64,000 nucleotides of DNA, from the NCBI GenBank assembly GCA_963682175.1, contig OY821782.1:28479741-28543740 (forward strand), written 5' to 3'. How positions within the stretch are numbered: the stretch's first letter is position 1; each line of letters begins with the position of its first letter. Both the position numbers and the translations under genes were made by a program. This DNA comes from Triglochin maritima. Taxonomy: Eukaryota; Streptophyta; Magnoliopsida; Alismatales; Juncaginaceae. The notes under the pieces are model-generated. The model saw nothing but the letters and a program-made list of their open reading frames with translations, did not search any database and was not told the origin of the DNA. Shown here piece after piece: positions 33,561 to 45,500 of this stretch.

Positions 33561-33910
33561 TTGATGGGTTTTGCCAAAAGATTTAGACATGTCCCATGCT
33601 TGGTTTCCTCATATTTATTAACTGAAATCTCCTGTTGGGTATGCTACATGTTGGTCGTGTGTTTGTATTAGTGTTTGCTCACTCGATTGATTGAAGAAAC
33701 ATTGTTTTGATGGGGTTTTCCATAAGATTATGACACTTCCCATGCGTAGCTTCGTTCTTCACATGAGTTCCTGGTTTTTGATGAGTTTTGCCATAACTTT
33801 AGACACTTCTCATGTTGAGCCTCGTCTCATTATAATCAAGTAGTAATTGCTGATATGTTGTGTGAATGGAGTGATAGGTCTTGCCAAATCTTTAGACACT
33901 TCCTATGCAT
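33561..33910 (+). repeat. Internal LTR repeat, four units
   Basis: Four imperfect units of the kind GAT-GGGTTTTGCCA...TTTAGACACTTCCCATGC at about 33561, 33707, 33779 and 33871. G9 LTRs have only two (about 40996 and 41094), so unit number varies among family members. Confidence 0.7.
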
Positions 33911-34257
33911 GAAGACACACACATGTCACATATAGATACATAATTACATGTGCCATTCATCACCTCTCTCACGTCATATGTGTTCACACTCCACTCCTCA
34001 AGGGTTAATCCATATTTCGTGCCTTATCATTTCTGAATTACTTTAGTTTTCATTTACATCATAATCTAGTTTGTTTTGCATTCTTAGTATAATCGTCTTT
34101 TCAATAGTAACGTAATAATCTCTTCTTTCACCGTTATCTCCCACTTGATTTCACTCGCTTGAAGGTTGGCAACGCTCCCTGCGGATCAACCCGTACTTGC
34201 CCCATCTTCACTGACGACCGTTCACTTCTGGTTAATTAGTAAAATGATAACAAAACT

Positions 34258-35052
34258 AAAAGCAAAAGATTAGATTATTTGTCATCTAGGTCATGCATCA
34301 TCTGTAGTCCTTGCACGAACATTGTCTTTCCTTTGCTTTAATTTCTTGTTGTCGATTGCTGGCGTGAGGTACGTGCACCCGTGCTCTCATTCATGTGTGG
34401 TTAGATCTTGCATTAATTAGTAAAGTGCATCAGGACAAGAGTGATCGCGAGTGATTGGTTGGTGTGTTGATTTCTAGCTTAGGATTCAAAACAACCTAAA
34501 AGGGGTCGTCACGTACAAGATAAGGTGTAGGATATCATCACCCTTTCCTTAGCCCCAACAATCACTCCAGATCAAGAGCTTTAAGTTAAAATCAAGTAGA
34601 CATTGATCCCTAAGGACCTCGGGTGCATTAGGAGAGTGATCCGGTCGTGATTGTCATAGCCTAATCGGTGTTGCCCACTTTGTCGATAGTATGAGACACA
34701 AGATATCCGGATCTAGCCTCACTTGCTGGGCTTTGTGGTCTTCATCGTAGGGAGGTGAGGTGTGTTCAGGCTATGTGACCTCTTTATTAGGCGTCGTCTA
34801 GTTGTAAGTGCCTATAGTGACCTTAGGTTGTTTGACTTGTGTTTTCTAAAATAGGTTTCTGCCATCATCTTTACCCACGCTAACTCCATGGATTCTTCTC
34901 TTCTCCTCTGAGTCATCTTTTTCTCACCTACTTATACGTTTTAGTCTCCTCTCTTTTACACTCTATAAGCATTTTAGGGTCGAGTCGAGCATTTTTTTAC
35001 GAGCTTGGCCTCGTGGTTGTGAGAGTGGTCGACTCGAGAGTACTGTGTCGAG
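34258..35052 (+). other. G8 leader, second part
   Basis: Homologous to 41823-42586: AAAAGCAAAAGATTAG, the GCTGGCGTGAGGTACG section, and the TTGTCGATAGTA section. Non-coding. Confidence 0.75.
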
Positions 35053-36389
35053 ATGGATGGTTACATGGGCGGCCATCAATTTCGTTGTTGGGACCAGGAC
35101 TATTCTCCATGGTATTCCAGACCTATTCATCCTGGGGTGCCTCAGACTAACACCTAGCATGGTTGGGACAATCTTAATTGTAAGGTTGAGCAATCTTCAG
35201 ATTGGGATAATATAAAAGTGGCACCGGCTACTAGACCATCATCTAGTAGTTTCAGATCATATGTTGGTCAACAAACTGAGACATTACAAGAAACTTTGGC
35301 CTTTTTCTTGCGTGTGGTAGAGGATATAAGTGCACCGGTGGCTCCAGCAGCCATACCATATGATTGTTGCGGGTTCAGTGGTCACATTATCGAGGAATGT
35401 CCTTATGTTCCCCTAGAGCCTGAGTATGAGCAGACATTTTCCCAAAATGCTCAATGTGACTTGTACGCATCCACGTACAACCCAAGAGGTATGGATTCCT
35501 GGGGAGACAATACCGATTAAAATTTTTATACATCATACCCACCCCATTATTCTCCTTCTGAATACCCACATCCCTACTAGCCACCACCCATGACCAATCA
35601 TTGGACTCATTCTCAACCCATAAACACCCAACCCCAAATCTCCAATGTTCTGACTTGAGCCTCACATTTGACCCCAAACTTGATTCCTTGAAACAAACTC
35701 TCCAAATGTTCATAGAAAGCACTCAAAATTCCTTGCAAAATCTGGCAATGCAAGTGAGTCAGATGACGCAATAATTAAGTGAACATGAGGACGGTGACCT
35801 TTGTTGTCAACATGAGGGTTCATTTTTTGATATCGAACCACCACCACATTCAAAAATTCAAAGCACAATCTATCAAAGTCATACTCCTAGTTAGCATGGG
35901 AGACTTGGGGTTTCAATTCATGGTCAATTGGTGGGGGATTCGATTCAAATTGAGAATAGCATGGACCAGCTTCATTATGAGTCGGCAAACGATTGTGCCT
36001 TATCTTTTTATCACGAGACCCTTGAGCCACATGATCTTAATGTTTTGTCTCTTAAGGACTTACCTTTGGTGGAGCAAGAACTCCGTAATACCCCTAATTT
36101 CATACGACGTGGTGAGAGTTTGCCTCTCACTATTGTTCCTGATCATCTTGAAAATGAAGGGACACCAAGAAACTACTTTGCCTATCAAGGCATTGGGAGT
36201 TCCTTAGAGGATACCTTGGGTAAGAGACCCACTTTCTGTTTACTTGATGCGTTGGGCAAGCATAACGAGGTTCTTGGCCTCGTTCTGATACAACAATCTA
36301 TTGGTGGGAGAGTTTCGATTGATGATCCTGATTTTAATACCGTAATAGGGGAAACTCTTCTTCCGATGCGTAATAATTCCCAATCTTGA
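35053..36389 (+). pseudogene. Gag-derived frame of G8 without capsid or protease
   Basis: Starts MDGYMGG where the gag start is expected, but skips the capsid-like domain. A tryptophan-rich N-terminus runs into a knuckle, YDCCGFSGHIIEEC, whose first cysteine is tyrosine. A linker (STYNPRG) and a coiled-coil-like stretch (FDPKLDSLKQTLQMF) matching G9 (MKNFMSTTSQVL region) follow. In place of protease lies a C-terminal region of about 150-200 residues (from about 35780; VGDSIQIENSMDQLHYES...SIGGRVSIDDPDFNTVIGETLLP) that I do not recognise. Stops at 35154 and 35518 and a frame change before 35667 break it. The last 153 codons (35928-36389) stay open. Confidence 0.65.
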
Positions 36390-36609
36390 GAGGTTTCAAC
36401 TCTTTTAGTTTGATCATTTGAATTAGACGCCTTTGCGTCTTGGTCATGAACCTCTTCTTGCCTCTTGTGCACTTTGTGAGGGCAGCCCACACATGAGTAT
36501 TTTGGGCCCACGTGGTGTCATGTTCCCATTCCAAGTGCATTGACCTACTTTTGAGATTCACATTTGATGTCCTTTGACAAATGACGATTAGAACTTATTT
36601 TTGTACATA

Positions 36610-37960
36610 GTTACATTTGAAAAAAAGACAAAAAAGACTCCAAAAGTGAGTATAGGCTGTTGTGGGCTCCAACCCTTGGGTATTTGGGCCACTTTTGTTT
36701 CACGTATTTGTCTCCCTTCTTAAGTATCTCATAGGTTTTGAGGGGAACTCGGGTTTGTGTCCATCAACATGACCACGAAAATTTTCTTGTGCTTCAAAGT
36801 TTGGTGTGATCATAACTTTTTCATGCAAAAATACCTATAATATCATGCTTGCATACATTGAGGACAATGCATAAAGTATGTGTGGGAGGGGGTGTTTTAG
36901 ATTTGTATATATGTGGAGTCAAGTATTTTTCCCTTTGTTTTTTGTTTTGTTATGTGTATTGTTAGGGTCATGTTAGTGTCCTGCAATTTACAATGATATA
37001 TCTTCTATAACATGATCTTTGGGTGACTTGCTTTCTTTTGCATATCTTGTGCTTTATAATTTTCATTTCTTTGAAAATCTTCATGTGTTTGCGAAAGAAA
37101 ATATTTGGTGAATTGTGCGTATGTTTAGCATTTGCAAAACCATTGAGAGACAAATAAAAAGGAAGCTCCCAGAATTGACTTGAACATGATGCATTAGGAT
37201 ATCTAGTACACAGGCTTTAGGTCTTATCGTAAGGATACACCCCAGTTTTCTCTTGGGGGGAGAGTAATTATAGGATTTCGGCACTCAAACAAATAAAGAA
37301 GAACACCCTGAGCCTAGTGAGTCGAATAATTCGTGTTAGTGTAAGGAAGTTTGTCCCAGTCAGGGACCCTTAAACTCTTGTTTGGAAACCTTAAGTGTAG
37401 GGGTTTTCGTTCTTATGTAAATAAGAAATAATAATTAAGTATGATGTTCTCTCTCCTCCCACGACTCCTATCACTCCGGAAATTAGGTCTGAGGGGTCTT
37501 AGTGCCTGATGCCTTCCAATCATCTGACATGGGATGCAGCGACCGAACTCCCGTTACACAGGTGGTAGGGATTACCCAATGTGAATATTTGAGGGAAGGT
37601 GTACGTGACAGTGTAAGTCCTCATAGACAATGATGCACGAAACCCGACCTTGGGAGAATTAAACACCAACTAGTAAAAAAAAATTAATAAAGAAAAAAAA
37701 TGCAAAAAAGAACCTTAACAGACTTTACACTTTGTATCACTTGAGGATGTTAAGGTTGCCCATGTCTTTCACTTAAGTCCTTAATTAGCTTGCACGAAGG
37801 GTTCATTAGGCTAGACGTGTGGACTCAATACAAATATAGAGTCGACTCGTATGATTCCCGAGTCCAATGATCGACAAAAGTAGGGCCATCAAGTCGTGTT
37901 GCTAGGTTGAATAACGCATCAATGTTCGGATTTTGTGAGTATATCCTCTCTCCTCCCTCT
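36610..37960 (+). other. G8 conserved 3' non-coding block
   Basis: Homologous to 45780-47110 of G9, from GTTGTGGGCTCCAACCC, through the ATGCATTAGGATATCTAG, CACTCCGGAAATTAGGTCTGAGG and CGAACTCCCGTTACAC sections, to the GTCTTTCACTTAAGTCC section. No coding frame. Confidence 0.8.
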
Positions 37961-38965
37961 CCTCAGGTTAGATTCCTTTCTTGTTTAGTAGAGTTGGTCT
38001 TATTTCTTGTTTATTAAAATAGGTTTTAGTTTCTTAATTAGTAGTGTAGTGGAGGAGAAGAGGAGCAACCTTATAATCTTTCCTTTCAATCTAGTTTAAT
38101 TCTTGTTCTTTACATTGATGTCTTCCATTTGATGCAATTCCATTTATGTTTGATGCTTGCCTAATCTAGTTTTCTTCATTTTCATTATGGTTTTGAGTTG
38201 TTTTTATGTTTTCTTGAGTTTAGAGATGAGTAGGGAGCAGTCCATCCCCATTGGGGGTTTGAGAAAAAGGTGATGTGATTATGTGTTGTATTAAGTGTGT
38301 GTGTTAATCCTAACCTTTGAACATCACATGAGTTCCATAACCATCTAATGAGATTTTTGCTCTTATCTTTGATGTGCTAATGATCTTCAGTGATGTTTAG
38401 CACATGCTTAGATTAGTGGGCCAATTTGATGGGAAATGATGAGGTGAGGATAAGGATGGAGTGGATAAGAAGGAAACATGACATATGAATGTACTCATAT
38501 TGGCCTCATCCTAATTAATATTTTGTATGTTTAATGATTGTGTTAAATCTTATTTCATGTGGAGACATAGTGGGGTTTGGTCATTATGCATGTGCTCATA
38601 TTAGCCTCATATCAATTATTGTCTTGTAATGTTTTAATGATAATGTTTTATCTTTTTTCATGTGGAGACAGAGTTGGATTTCGTTTTTATGGATTTCATG
38701 TATTACATGTTGTAATGAACACCAATGAACACATACATGTACACATTCTTATTTCCACATTTCTCTTCCACCTAAGGGGTTTATTTTTATTGTTTGTTTT
38801 CTGATTTCGTACACATCGTAGTGTAATTGGATCTTATATATATCTTTTCATTTCCCACTCAAGTATTGTCAACTCCGACTCGCACGTGCTCCTCGTGGAC
38901 ATGACCCATACTTGCCACGTCTTCACCGATGTCGTACAGTTGCGGTATTATAACTAAATCAATCA
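37961..38965 (+). mobile_element. G8 3' LTR (L8), U3-less
   Basis: R/U5 of the L4/L6 subfamily with hairpin CATCCCCATTGGGGG near 38247, ending AAATCAATCA at 38965. No TATA box, dyads or clear PPT/LTR start is seen, so U3 appears deleted. Antisense G-A gag resumes at 38966. Confidence 0.7.
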
Positions 38966-39410
38966 ATTGGTAGGTCACCGATGGGCTTGGAGGGTGATAA
39001 GGAGGGGGTTGTCGTTAAGCGTGCGAGCTCTGACCGTGTCCCCCACTAGGCCCCCAAGAGAAGTTAGGGTGGTTTCAACATCTTGGGTTGTAGGAGTGAC
39101 TGTACGGGTCATTACGGGGCCGTTGTTGATACATCGCATTTGCTTGCTTAATATCTCTTGGAGCATAAGCACATTCCAAGTAACTAAGTCCCATAAGTCC
39201 ATACCTACTACAATAGGGAGTACCGACCTGAGCTACAGGAGCATGATCCAACACTAAAGTCTTAATCTTACGCATGAGAGCAACCATTTTCACCTCAGAC
39301 GTGATAGTTGACTCAACTTGGTATGATCCAGCCTGACCAGAAGATTTGGCGGCTGGTGGCTCTCTCATGGTATCCCACTCAAGGGGACGTTCAACAATTA
39401 ATTCAAGGAA
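38966..39410 (-). pseudogene. G-A gag, zinc-knuckle part
   Basis: The minus strand gives ERPLEWDTMREPPAAKSSG...MVALMRKI...RNDPYSHSYNP, matching G2 and G9 gag around the knuckle. The knuckle itself is damaged: the second cysteine is tyrosine and the histidine is leucine (CSRYGLMGLSYLEC). It is interrupted at 39411 and continues at 50204. Confidence 0.85.
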
Positions 39411-39427
39411 AATGTTTTATGAACGCA

Positions 39428-39454
39428 GCGCGTCACGGACGCGCTCTACGTGGA
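39428..39454 (+). repeat. Left inverted terminal segment
   Basis: GCGCGTCACGGACGCG followed by CTCTACGTGGA; inverted partner at 50157-50183 with three mismatches. Confidence 0.75.
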
Positions 39455-39582
39455 CATCCATGTCAGCCCTTACGTGGCCAAAGCAGGAATGTTTTTTTGT
39501 TTTTTCTTCCTGATGTCCACTCAAATCACATTAAATGCGTTTCAACTCAGCACGTTCTCTCTCTCTCCACCCAAATACAAAT

Positions 39583-40124
39583 ATGATGACACTCTTTCTT
39601 TATTCTTCATTCTTTCTCTCCAGAATAAATCATCATTTCGAGCAAGATATTATGTCGAAGAAGCGTCTGATGCCGACTCTTAGGATTCTTCACAACGTAA
39701 GCAGCGTGAATGGGACGGTGCGAAGACTTCCCGATGTTCTTGTCAGCATTAGCATCGTGAATGTGACGATCCGGTGGTGAAGACTTCGCACCACAACATC
39801 TTTGCTGCACTGTTGGAGTGCCCATGACAGAAAAAGAATGAAGAAGAAAGAAAGAGTGTCATTGACCGTCCCATTCACACTGCTTACATTGTGAAGAACC
39901 CTGGGAGTCGGCATCAGACGCTTCTTCGAAATAATATTTTGCTCGAAATGGTGATTTATTCCGGAGAGAGATACAACACTCCGTGGTGAAGACTTACGTC
40001 TGTTCGGTTTATGTTGTACATCTCTCCATAATAAATCACCATTTCGAGTAAGATATTACGTCGAAGAAACGTCTGATGCCGACTCCCAAGGTTCTTCACA
40101 ACGTAAGCAGCGTGAATGAGACAG
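39583..40124. repeat. Direct and inverted repeats of about 105-115 bases, left arm
   Basis: Three copies of one unit: 39606-39719 (forward), 39864-39970 (inverted) and 40021-40124 (forward), sharing CATTTCGAGCAAGATATTA, GTCGAAGAAGCGTCTGATGC and CTTCACAACGTAAGCAGCGT. A shorter inverted pair lies at 39583-39609 and 39836-39862. Strong foldback potential. No gene. Confidence 0.8.
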
Positions 40125-40436
40125 TCATGTTTAAGTATTCTGTTTTATGTTTAGTTTTCAGGAATAAATAGGTTTGAAGAGATGAAACATAAAAGGACCC
40201 AAAAGCTGGGAAAAAGGACTGGATTGTGAGATCTGGGGACCAAGATGCAAGGGAGAAGGACCTGAACGCAAGACAGAAGGACCTAAGAGCAAAACAGAAT
40301 ACTCCACAACATCATGGGGAGTATTTTAGCAATTGGATTCGGGTCGAAGCTCCAATAAACAAAGTAGATGCATCCAAGACCACCAAATACACCAAGCAAA
40401 GCCCAGAACAAGATTCAACGCGATCCGGAAAATTTG

Positions 40437-40475
40437 GACCGCCAATTAGCGGTCCAAGACCGCCAATTGGCGGTC
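40437..40475. promoter_or_regulatory. Paired 18-bp palindromes in G9 5' U3
   Basis: GACCGCCAATTAGCGGTC (40437-40454) and GACCGCCAATTGGCGGTC (40458-40475). The second is a perfect palindrome. Start-to-start spacing is 21 bases, two DNA turns. About 120 bases upstream of the TATA box. Confidence 0.85.
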
Positions 40476-40595
40476 ACTTTGGGCCCAAATCCACCAAGTT
40501 TTCTCCTGGACGTGTATTAATGTTTGTTTAGGCTATTTTTGGTATTGGTTTAGTCCCACATCGGGGGATTGTCCCGGATTAGCTTTTTCCATGCC

Positions 40596-40603
40596 TATAA
40601 ATA
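40596..40603 (+). promoter_or_regulatory. TATA box, G9 5' LTR
   Basis: TATAAATA, about 40 bases after CCCACATCGGGGGATTGTCC. The block is conserved among the LTR copies. Confidence 0.7.
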
Positions 40604-41476
40604 GAACTCTTCACCTCCTTTTGTAATCACTCCATATTTTAAGTGGCTATTCTTCCTACTAGAAGTGAGGCCTTGAAGCACACACTAATGTAGGAGGATG
40701 CTACTTTTAATGTGAGTCATTTTAATACAAGTTTTCTTTATTATGTTGTTTGTTTTATGTTTCTTGTTTTGCTTTGCTTAATCTCATTTCATTAGTTTTA
40801 TTAGCTTAGTTAATATGCTTTCTTTGTTTAGTTTAATAATTAGTGTAATGTTTAGTGAGTAGTTTCATCCCCTTTGGGGGGTGGGGTAGATGTACATACA
40901 TGCATTAGAGAATGGGATGAATGCTTTAATTTCAATGTGTTGATTAAACATGAATGTATGCTTGCTTGTTTAGGATAGAATTTACAACTTGATGAGTTTT
41001 GCCAAAATGATTAGACACCTCTCATGCTTGTTTAGGTTCTGAAATAAACACCTTGCATATGTAAATGTTAATCAACTAAGTTGGTGAATAGATTGATAGG
41101 TTTTGCCATAACATTTAGACACTTCCTATGCTTGATAAACACCACCTTCATGTGCTTAAAGAATGTATTCTACACCCACCTCTTTGCTTGTGTGCACTCA
41201 CTCCACCCCTTAGGGGTTTTCCATTCCTGAAATTCCAGCATTCTTGTTTTGTTCATAGCTTAGTTCTTATTTCATCGTTTGTTTGCTTCTTTCACATTTC
41301 ATACTTCTTAGAGTAGTTTAGTGTAGAGTAGCGTAAACAACTTTCTCCCCCTATTTTTCGCCACTTGATTTCGTACAAGCAAGAGGCTGCTCACCTCCCT
41401 GAGGACGACCCGTACTTGCCACCGCTTCATCGCGGCCGTGCACTTGCGGTTTAAATTAAAACGTTCAACAAGTTTT

Positions 41477-41494
41477 TGGCGCCGTTGCCGGGGA
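41477..41494 (+). other. G9 primer-binding site (tRNA-Asp)
   Basis: TGGCGCCGTTGCCGGGGA, six bases after the LTR end, an 18-base complement of the plant tRNA-Asp 3' end. Confidence 0.95.
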
Positions 41495-42586
41495 GGTGTC
41501 AGTCCAGACTCTTGTTTGGACGATTCGAGTGGATTTAATTTGTGTGTTGTAGTTTTTCTTTGTTTCAGGAGACTGGGAAGAGCAAGTGGAGGCTACTGGA
41601 GAAATTTCCAGACGACCTGAGCACTTCAGACCGCCAATCAGCGGTCTGAGACCGCTAATCAGCGGTCTGGTGAGCTCTGTTCATCTTTTAATTTCTTGTT
41701 GTTGTTGCTCTAAATGATCTAGTTATCTGGGACTCAATTTGGCATGTTTTGACTTATAGTTCATTCCCAGATCAATAATCAAACCTCCTTTAAGCAACTT
41801 GGACCCTAAAACTCAAAGCAAAAGATTAGGCATTCATTCTTGTTTAGGTCATGCATCATGTATGTGACTTAGGCATTTAGATTGTCTTTTATCTTAGCTT
41901 TATTTTCTGTTGCTGAGAGCTGGCGTGAGGTACGCACCTTCTACTCTCATTCATGCATTTCGTATGAACATGCATTAGTTAGTAGGAAGTGCATTGCAAC
42001 AAGTGTGAGTTGAGCGTTGTTTGGAGAGTTGATTGCTAGATTTAGGACTCCAAAACGCTACTAAGGAGGGGCTGTCCCGTAAAAAATAAGGTGGGGGATT
42101 TCATCACCCTTTCCTTCGCCCCACAAACCACACTAATAAAGAGCCTAAATTTTAAAATCAAGTAGACATTGGCCTTAAGGAATTCGGACGCATTAGGAGA
42201 GTGATCCGGTCCCGACCGTCATGACCTGATCGGCGTTGCCCACTTTGTCGATAGTAGGAGAGACGAGATCCCCGGATCTTGGCTCACTTGCTGGGCTTTG
42301 TGGTCCTCGTTGTAGGGAGGTGAGGCGTGTTGAGGTCGTGTGACCTCGCAGTTAGGCGTCGTCTAGCTGTAAGGACCTATAGCGACCTTAGGATTGTTTG
42401 AGCCTTGTTTGCTTGTGTGCTTCTACCTGTACTCATCCGCCGTAGCTTAAGGACTTCTTCCCTTCTCTCCTGAGTCATTCTTTCTCTCCTGTGTTCCCTC
42501 GTCTTCTCCTCTACGCACATTCTTTCAAAAAAAAAGAAAAAAAAAGAAAAAAAAAAGTTTTGTTTTGTGTGTGTGCACCTTTGTGC
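41495..42586 (+). other. G9 5' leader
   Basis: Non-coding, 1.1 kb. Paired palindromes at 41639-41656 and 41660-41677 (GACCGCCAATCAGCGGTC and GACCGCTAATCAGCGGTC), 21 bases apart as in U3. An A-rich tract with spaced G (about 42526-42557) lies just upstream of the gag start. A GTG-initiated extension of the gag frame to 42491 reads through this tract and is not likely to be used. Confidence 0.85.
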
Positions 42587-45500
42587 ATGCTTTCGTGGAC
42601 ACGAGACGAGAGTGGTCGTTTGACGAGGAGCGTTGTCAATCCGGCTTCGGTCATCGATTTCTCGACACCTCCCTCCTCTCGTGTCGCACGTAGTTCGGGT
42701 CCAATGGCTGCTAATTTCCGTGAGGAGGAGCAGTTGCTGGACCCACCTATTCCACCTGTGCTTCCAGTTGTCGTTCCCATACCTCTTCGTGATCGATGCT
42801 ACCCGAGCCGTACCGCTCTACCCTCATGCATCGTATTACCAGAGGCTAATGGGAACCATTTTGAGGTTAAGCCTCAATTCATTTCCATGCTCCCTCATTT
42901 CACTGGGAAAGGTGACCCCTATATCTTTCTCAGGGAATTTGAGGAGGTCTGTGCTATGTTCAAGCTGCAACAACTTAGCACAGACTCCATCCATCTTAGG
43001 CTCGTTCCTTTTGCACTAAAGGATGACGCCAAGAAGTGGTTGTACAGCAACCAGGCGAATTCCTTTAGGACTTGGGATGAGTTTCAATCTGCATTCCTCA
43101 AGAAGTACTTTCCTAATCATCGGACTCAAAAATTGAGGAACGAAATCCATTCGTTCTATCAACATGAGACCGAACCATTTCATGCATATCTTGAGAGGTT
43201 CAAAGAGCTACTATCCTCATGCCCTCACCATGGCATTGAGTTGTGGCGTCTTTGTCAGATTGTGTATGAGGGTCTTCACATCCCGTCCAGAACGCTCCTT
43301 GAGTCCATGTGTCAAGGAGAGTTCTTGGGAAAGGATGAAAGGGAGGCATGGGCCTTCCTAGAAGACCTCGCTGAGAAGACCATGCAGTGGGAGAGTGTGA
43401 GGGAACCACCTGCATCATCTAGTATAGGAGCGAGGATTGCGAATGCAAACTCGACTAGATCGGGTACCGCATTTGCTATCGATACCACTACGGCCACCGA
43501 GGCACGCATGGCGGCCTTAATGCGCCGTATGGATTCGATTGAGCTCCAAAACCAACAAAGTGCACCTCACATGTCCACATCTGGTCCAGTTCCTTGTCAT
43601 TCATGTGGTAGGATAGGTCATGTAGAGAGCGAGTGTGAGTCCATTCCTCCAGAGATGGAGCGTGTCAACGCCATCTATGACAGAGCTAGGAATGACCCAT
43701 ACTCATCATCTTATAACCCTGGATGGAGGAACCACCCCAATTTTTCATGGAACCAAAATAATGTCCCGGGTGGTCCTTCAAACTCCTCTAGACCACCTTA
43801 CCAATTACACCAACCTCCCATGCATGCGCAATCCTATCAGCCACCCCAAGCACAAACCACCAATCAATCGGGTTTCCCAAATTCCAATAATATGGAAACT
43901 CGATTCAATTCGCTTGAGACCTTGACTCGTGGACTTGAAAACTCAATGAAAAATTTTATGTCTACCACAAGTCAAGTTCTCACTTCAAATCAGCAGACCA
44001 TGAAATCTCTAGAGCTTCAGATGGGCCAATTGGCTCAGTCTGTACATGAAAGAGAGAGAGGGTCTTTTCCTAGCCAGCCTGAGGCTAACCCCCGCATGTA
44101 CCAACAACAACAAATGCAAAATGAGAATGTGGTACCTCGGGGGAGGCAAGTGAACCATGTGGAGGAACCTGTTCACCATGTCAATTCCATTGTGACCTTA
44201 AGGAATGGAAAACAGGTTGATAACCACATTTCCTTGCCACACCCACCACCATCTATGCAGCCCCTCAGTGGGAATGGTGGTGAAGAAGAAGCTGAGGGTG
44301 AGGGTAATACACCAAAGCTTTCTTCTCAGGCACAGCAGAAAACCTACCTGCCAAAAGCTCCCTATCCAAGTAGGTTAACCAAAAAGCAGAGTGACAACAT
44401 GGACCAGATAGTAGAGGTGTTTAAGCAAGTAAAGGTTAACATCCCTTTGTTGGATGTCATCCAACAAATACCTCAATATGCCAAAGTGTTGAAGGATCTC
44501 TGCACAACTAAGAGGAAGACCAATGTTCCTAAGAAAGCATTCTTGGCTGCAAATATCAGCTCACTTTTGTCCAATCCTACCTACACAAAATACAAGGACC
44601 CTGGGTGTCCTACTATTCAGTGTACGATAGGGGACACTAGACTGAGCAATGTTTTGCTTGATTTAGGATCAGCGGTCAACCTCCTCCCATTCTCTATTTA
44701 TCAACAATTGAACTTGGGAGAATTGAAACCAACTAAGATCACCCTCCAATTAGCGGATAGATCCATTCGTATTCCCATGGGGATTATCGAGGACGTGCTT
44801 ATCAAAGTTGGAGATTTTATATTTCCAGTCGATTTTGTTGTCCTCGATACCAATCCTGTTGCGAACACCCACTCTCAAATACCTTTGATTTTGGGTAGAC
44901 CATTTCTGGCAACCTCCAATGCCTTGATTAATTGTAGAAATGGTCTCATGAAGCTCTCATTCGGTAACATGAGTGCCGAGTTTCATGTGTTCAACTCTGG
45001 TAGGCAACAGGAACCCATGGATGAACCTTTAAATCTCAATCTCATCCGCCAATTGGAGAAAGCACCACAAAATCAACGAACACCTCTAACACCAATGCAA
45101 CCCGTTGAGAATGTTTGTAGGCTCAGCGAAGACTCATTGCCTGTCTTTGCAATGCAACAGAGTGAGCTGGCCTCGAACATGAATGTCCAAAGGGAGTGTT
45201 CGTTGCATGATTCAGTTGAGAGTACTAGTGAGAGTGAGACACCTCATCATATGCCTATACCAGAAGGTGTCTCTACCTCATGTCCTATGGCCATTGAGCC
45301 ATTTGAGCTTCATTTTGACTCCAACAAGGACCCACCTATGACCGAGCTTATGCTTGATGATCTAAATGATGGTGGGAGGTCCTTGTTGGATGACTTGGGG
45401 AGAAGCCCCATTCTTAGTGATGCAGGTCTGCTGCATCCATCGAATGAGCCTGAGGAACTCATTCCGATGCACCCGCCTATTGGTTGGAGGGTTTTCTTCG

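Larger units (their letters stand above)
32658..34252 (+). mobile_element. Solo LTR S2 (L7) with TSD AAACT
   Basis: TGGTTAGTAGC...GATAACA, 1595 bases, flanked by AAACT at 32653-32657 and 34253-34257. Removing it rejoins the leader (compare 41808-41835). It has dyads at 33032-33049 and 33053-33070 (21 bases apart), TATAAAGA at 33158-33165, AATAAAAT near 33283, the CCCCCTTTGGGGGTGG hairpin near 33431, and four copies of an internal repeat of about 45 bases (33561-33910). Confidence 0.88.
40142..41470 (+). mobile_element. G9 5' LTR, 5'-truncated
   Basis: Ends GTTCAACA at 41470. It has dyads at 40437-40475, a TATA box at 40596-40603, the CATCCCCTTTGGGGGGTGG hairpin near 40866, and two internal 45-base units. 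The first 73 bases of the 3' LTR (47303-47375) are missing; the left arm of the composite adjoins at 40141. Confidence 0.92.

Noticed and set aside
41477..41494. Part of a tRNA-Asp gene
   Set aside because: Only the 3' end complement is present, right after an LTR end. It is a primer-binding site.
42491..42586. 32-residue N-terminal extension of the G9 gag frame
   Set aside because: It begins with GTG, runs through an A-rich tract and is not shared with related copies; the ATG at 42587 matches their start.
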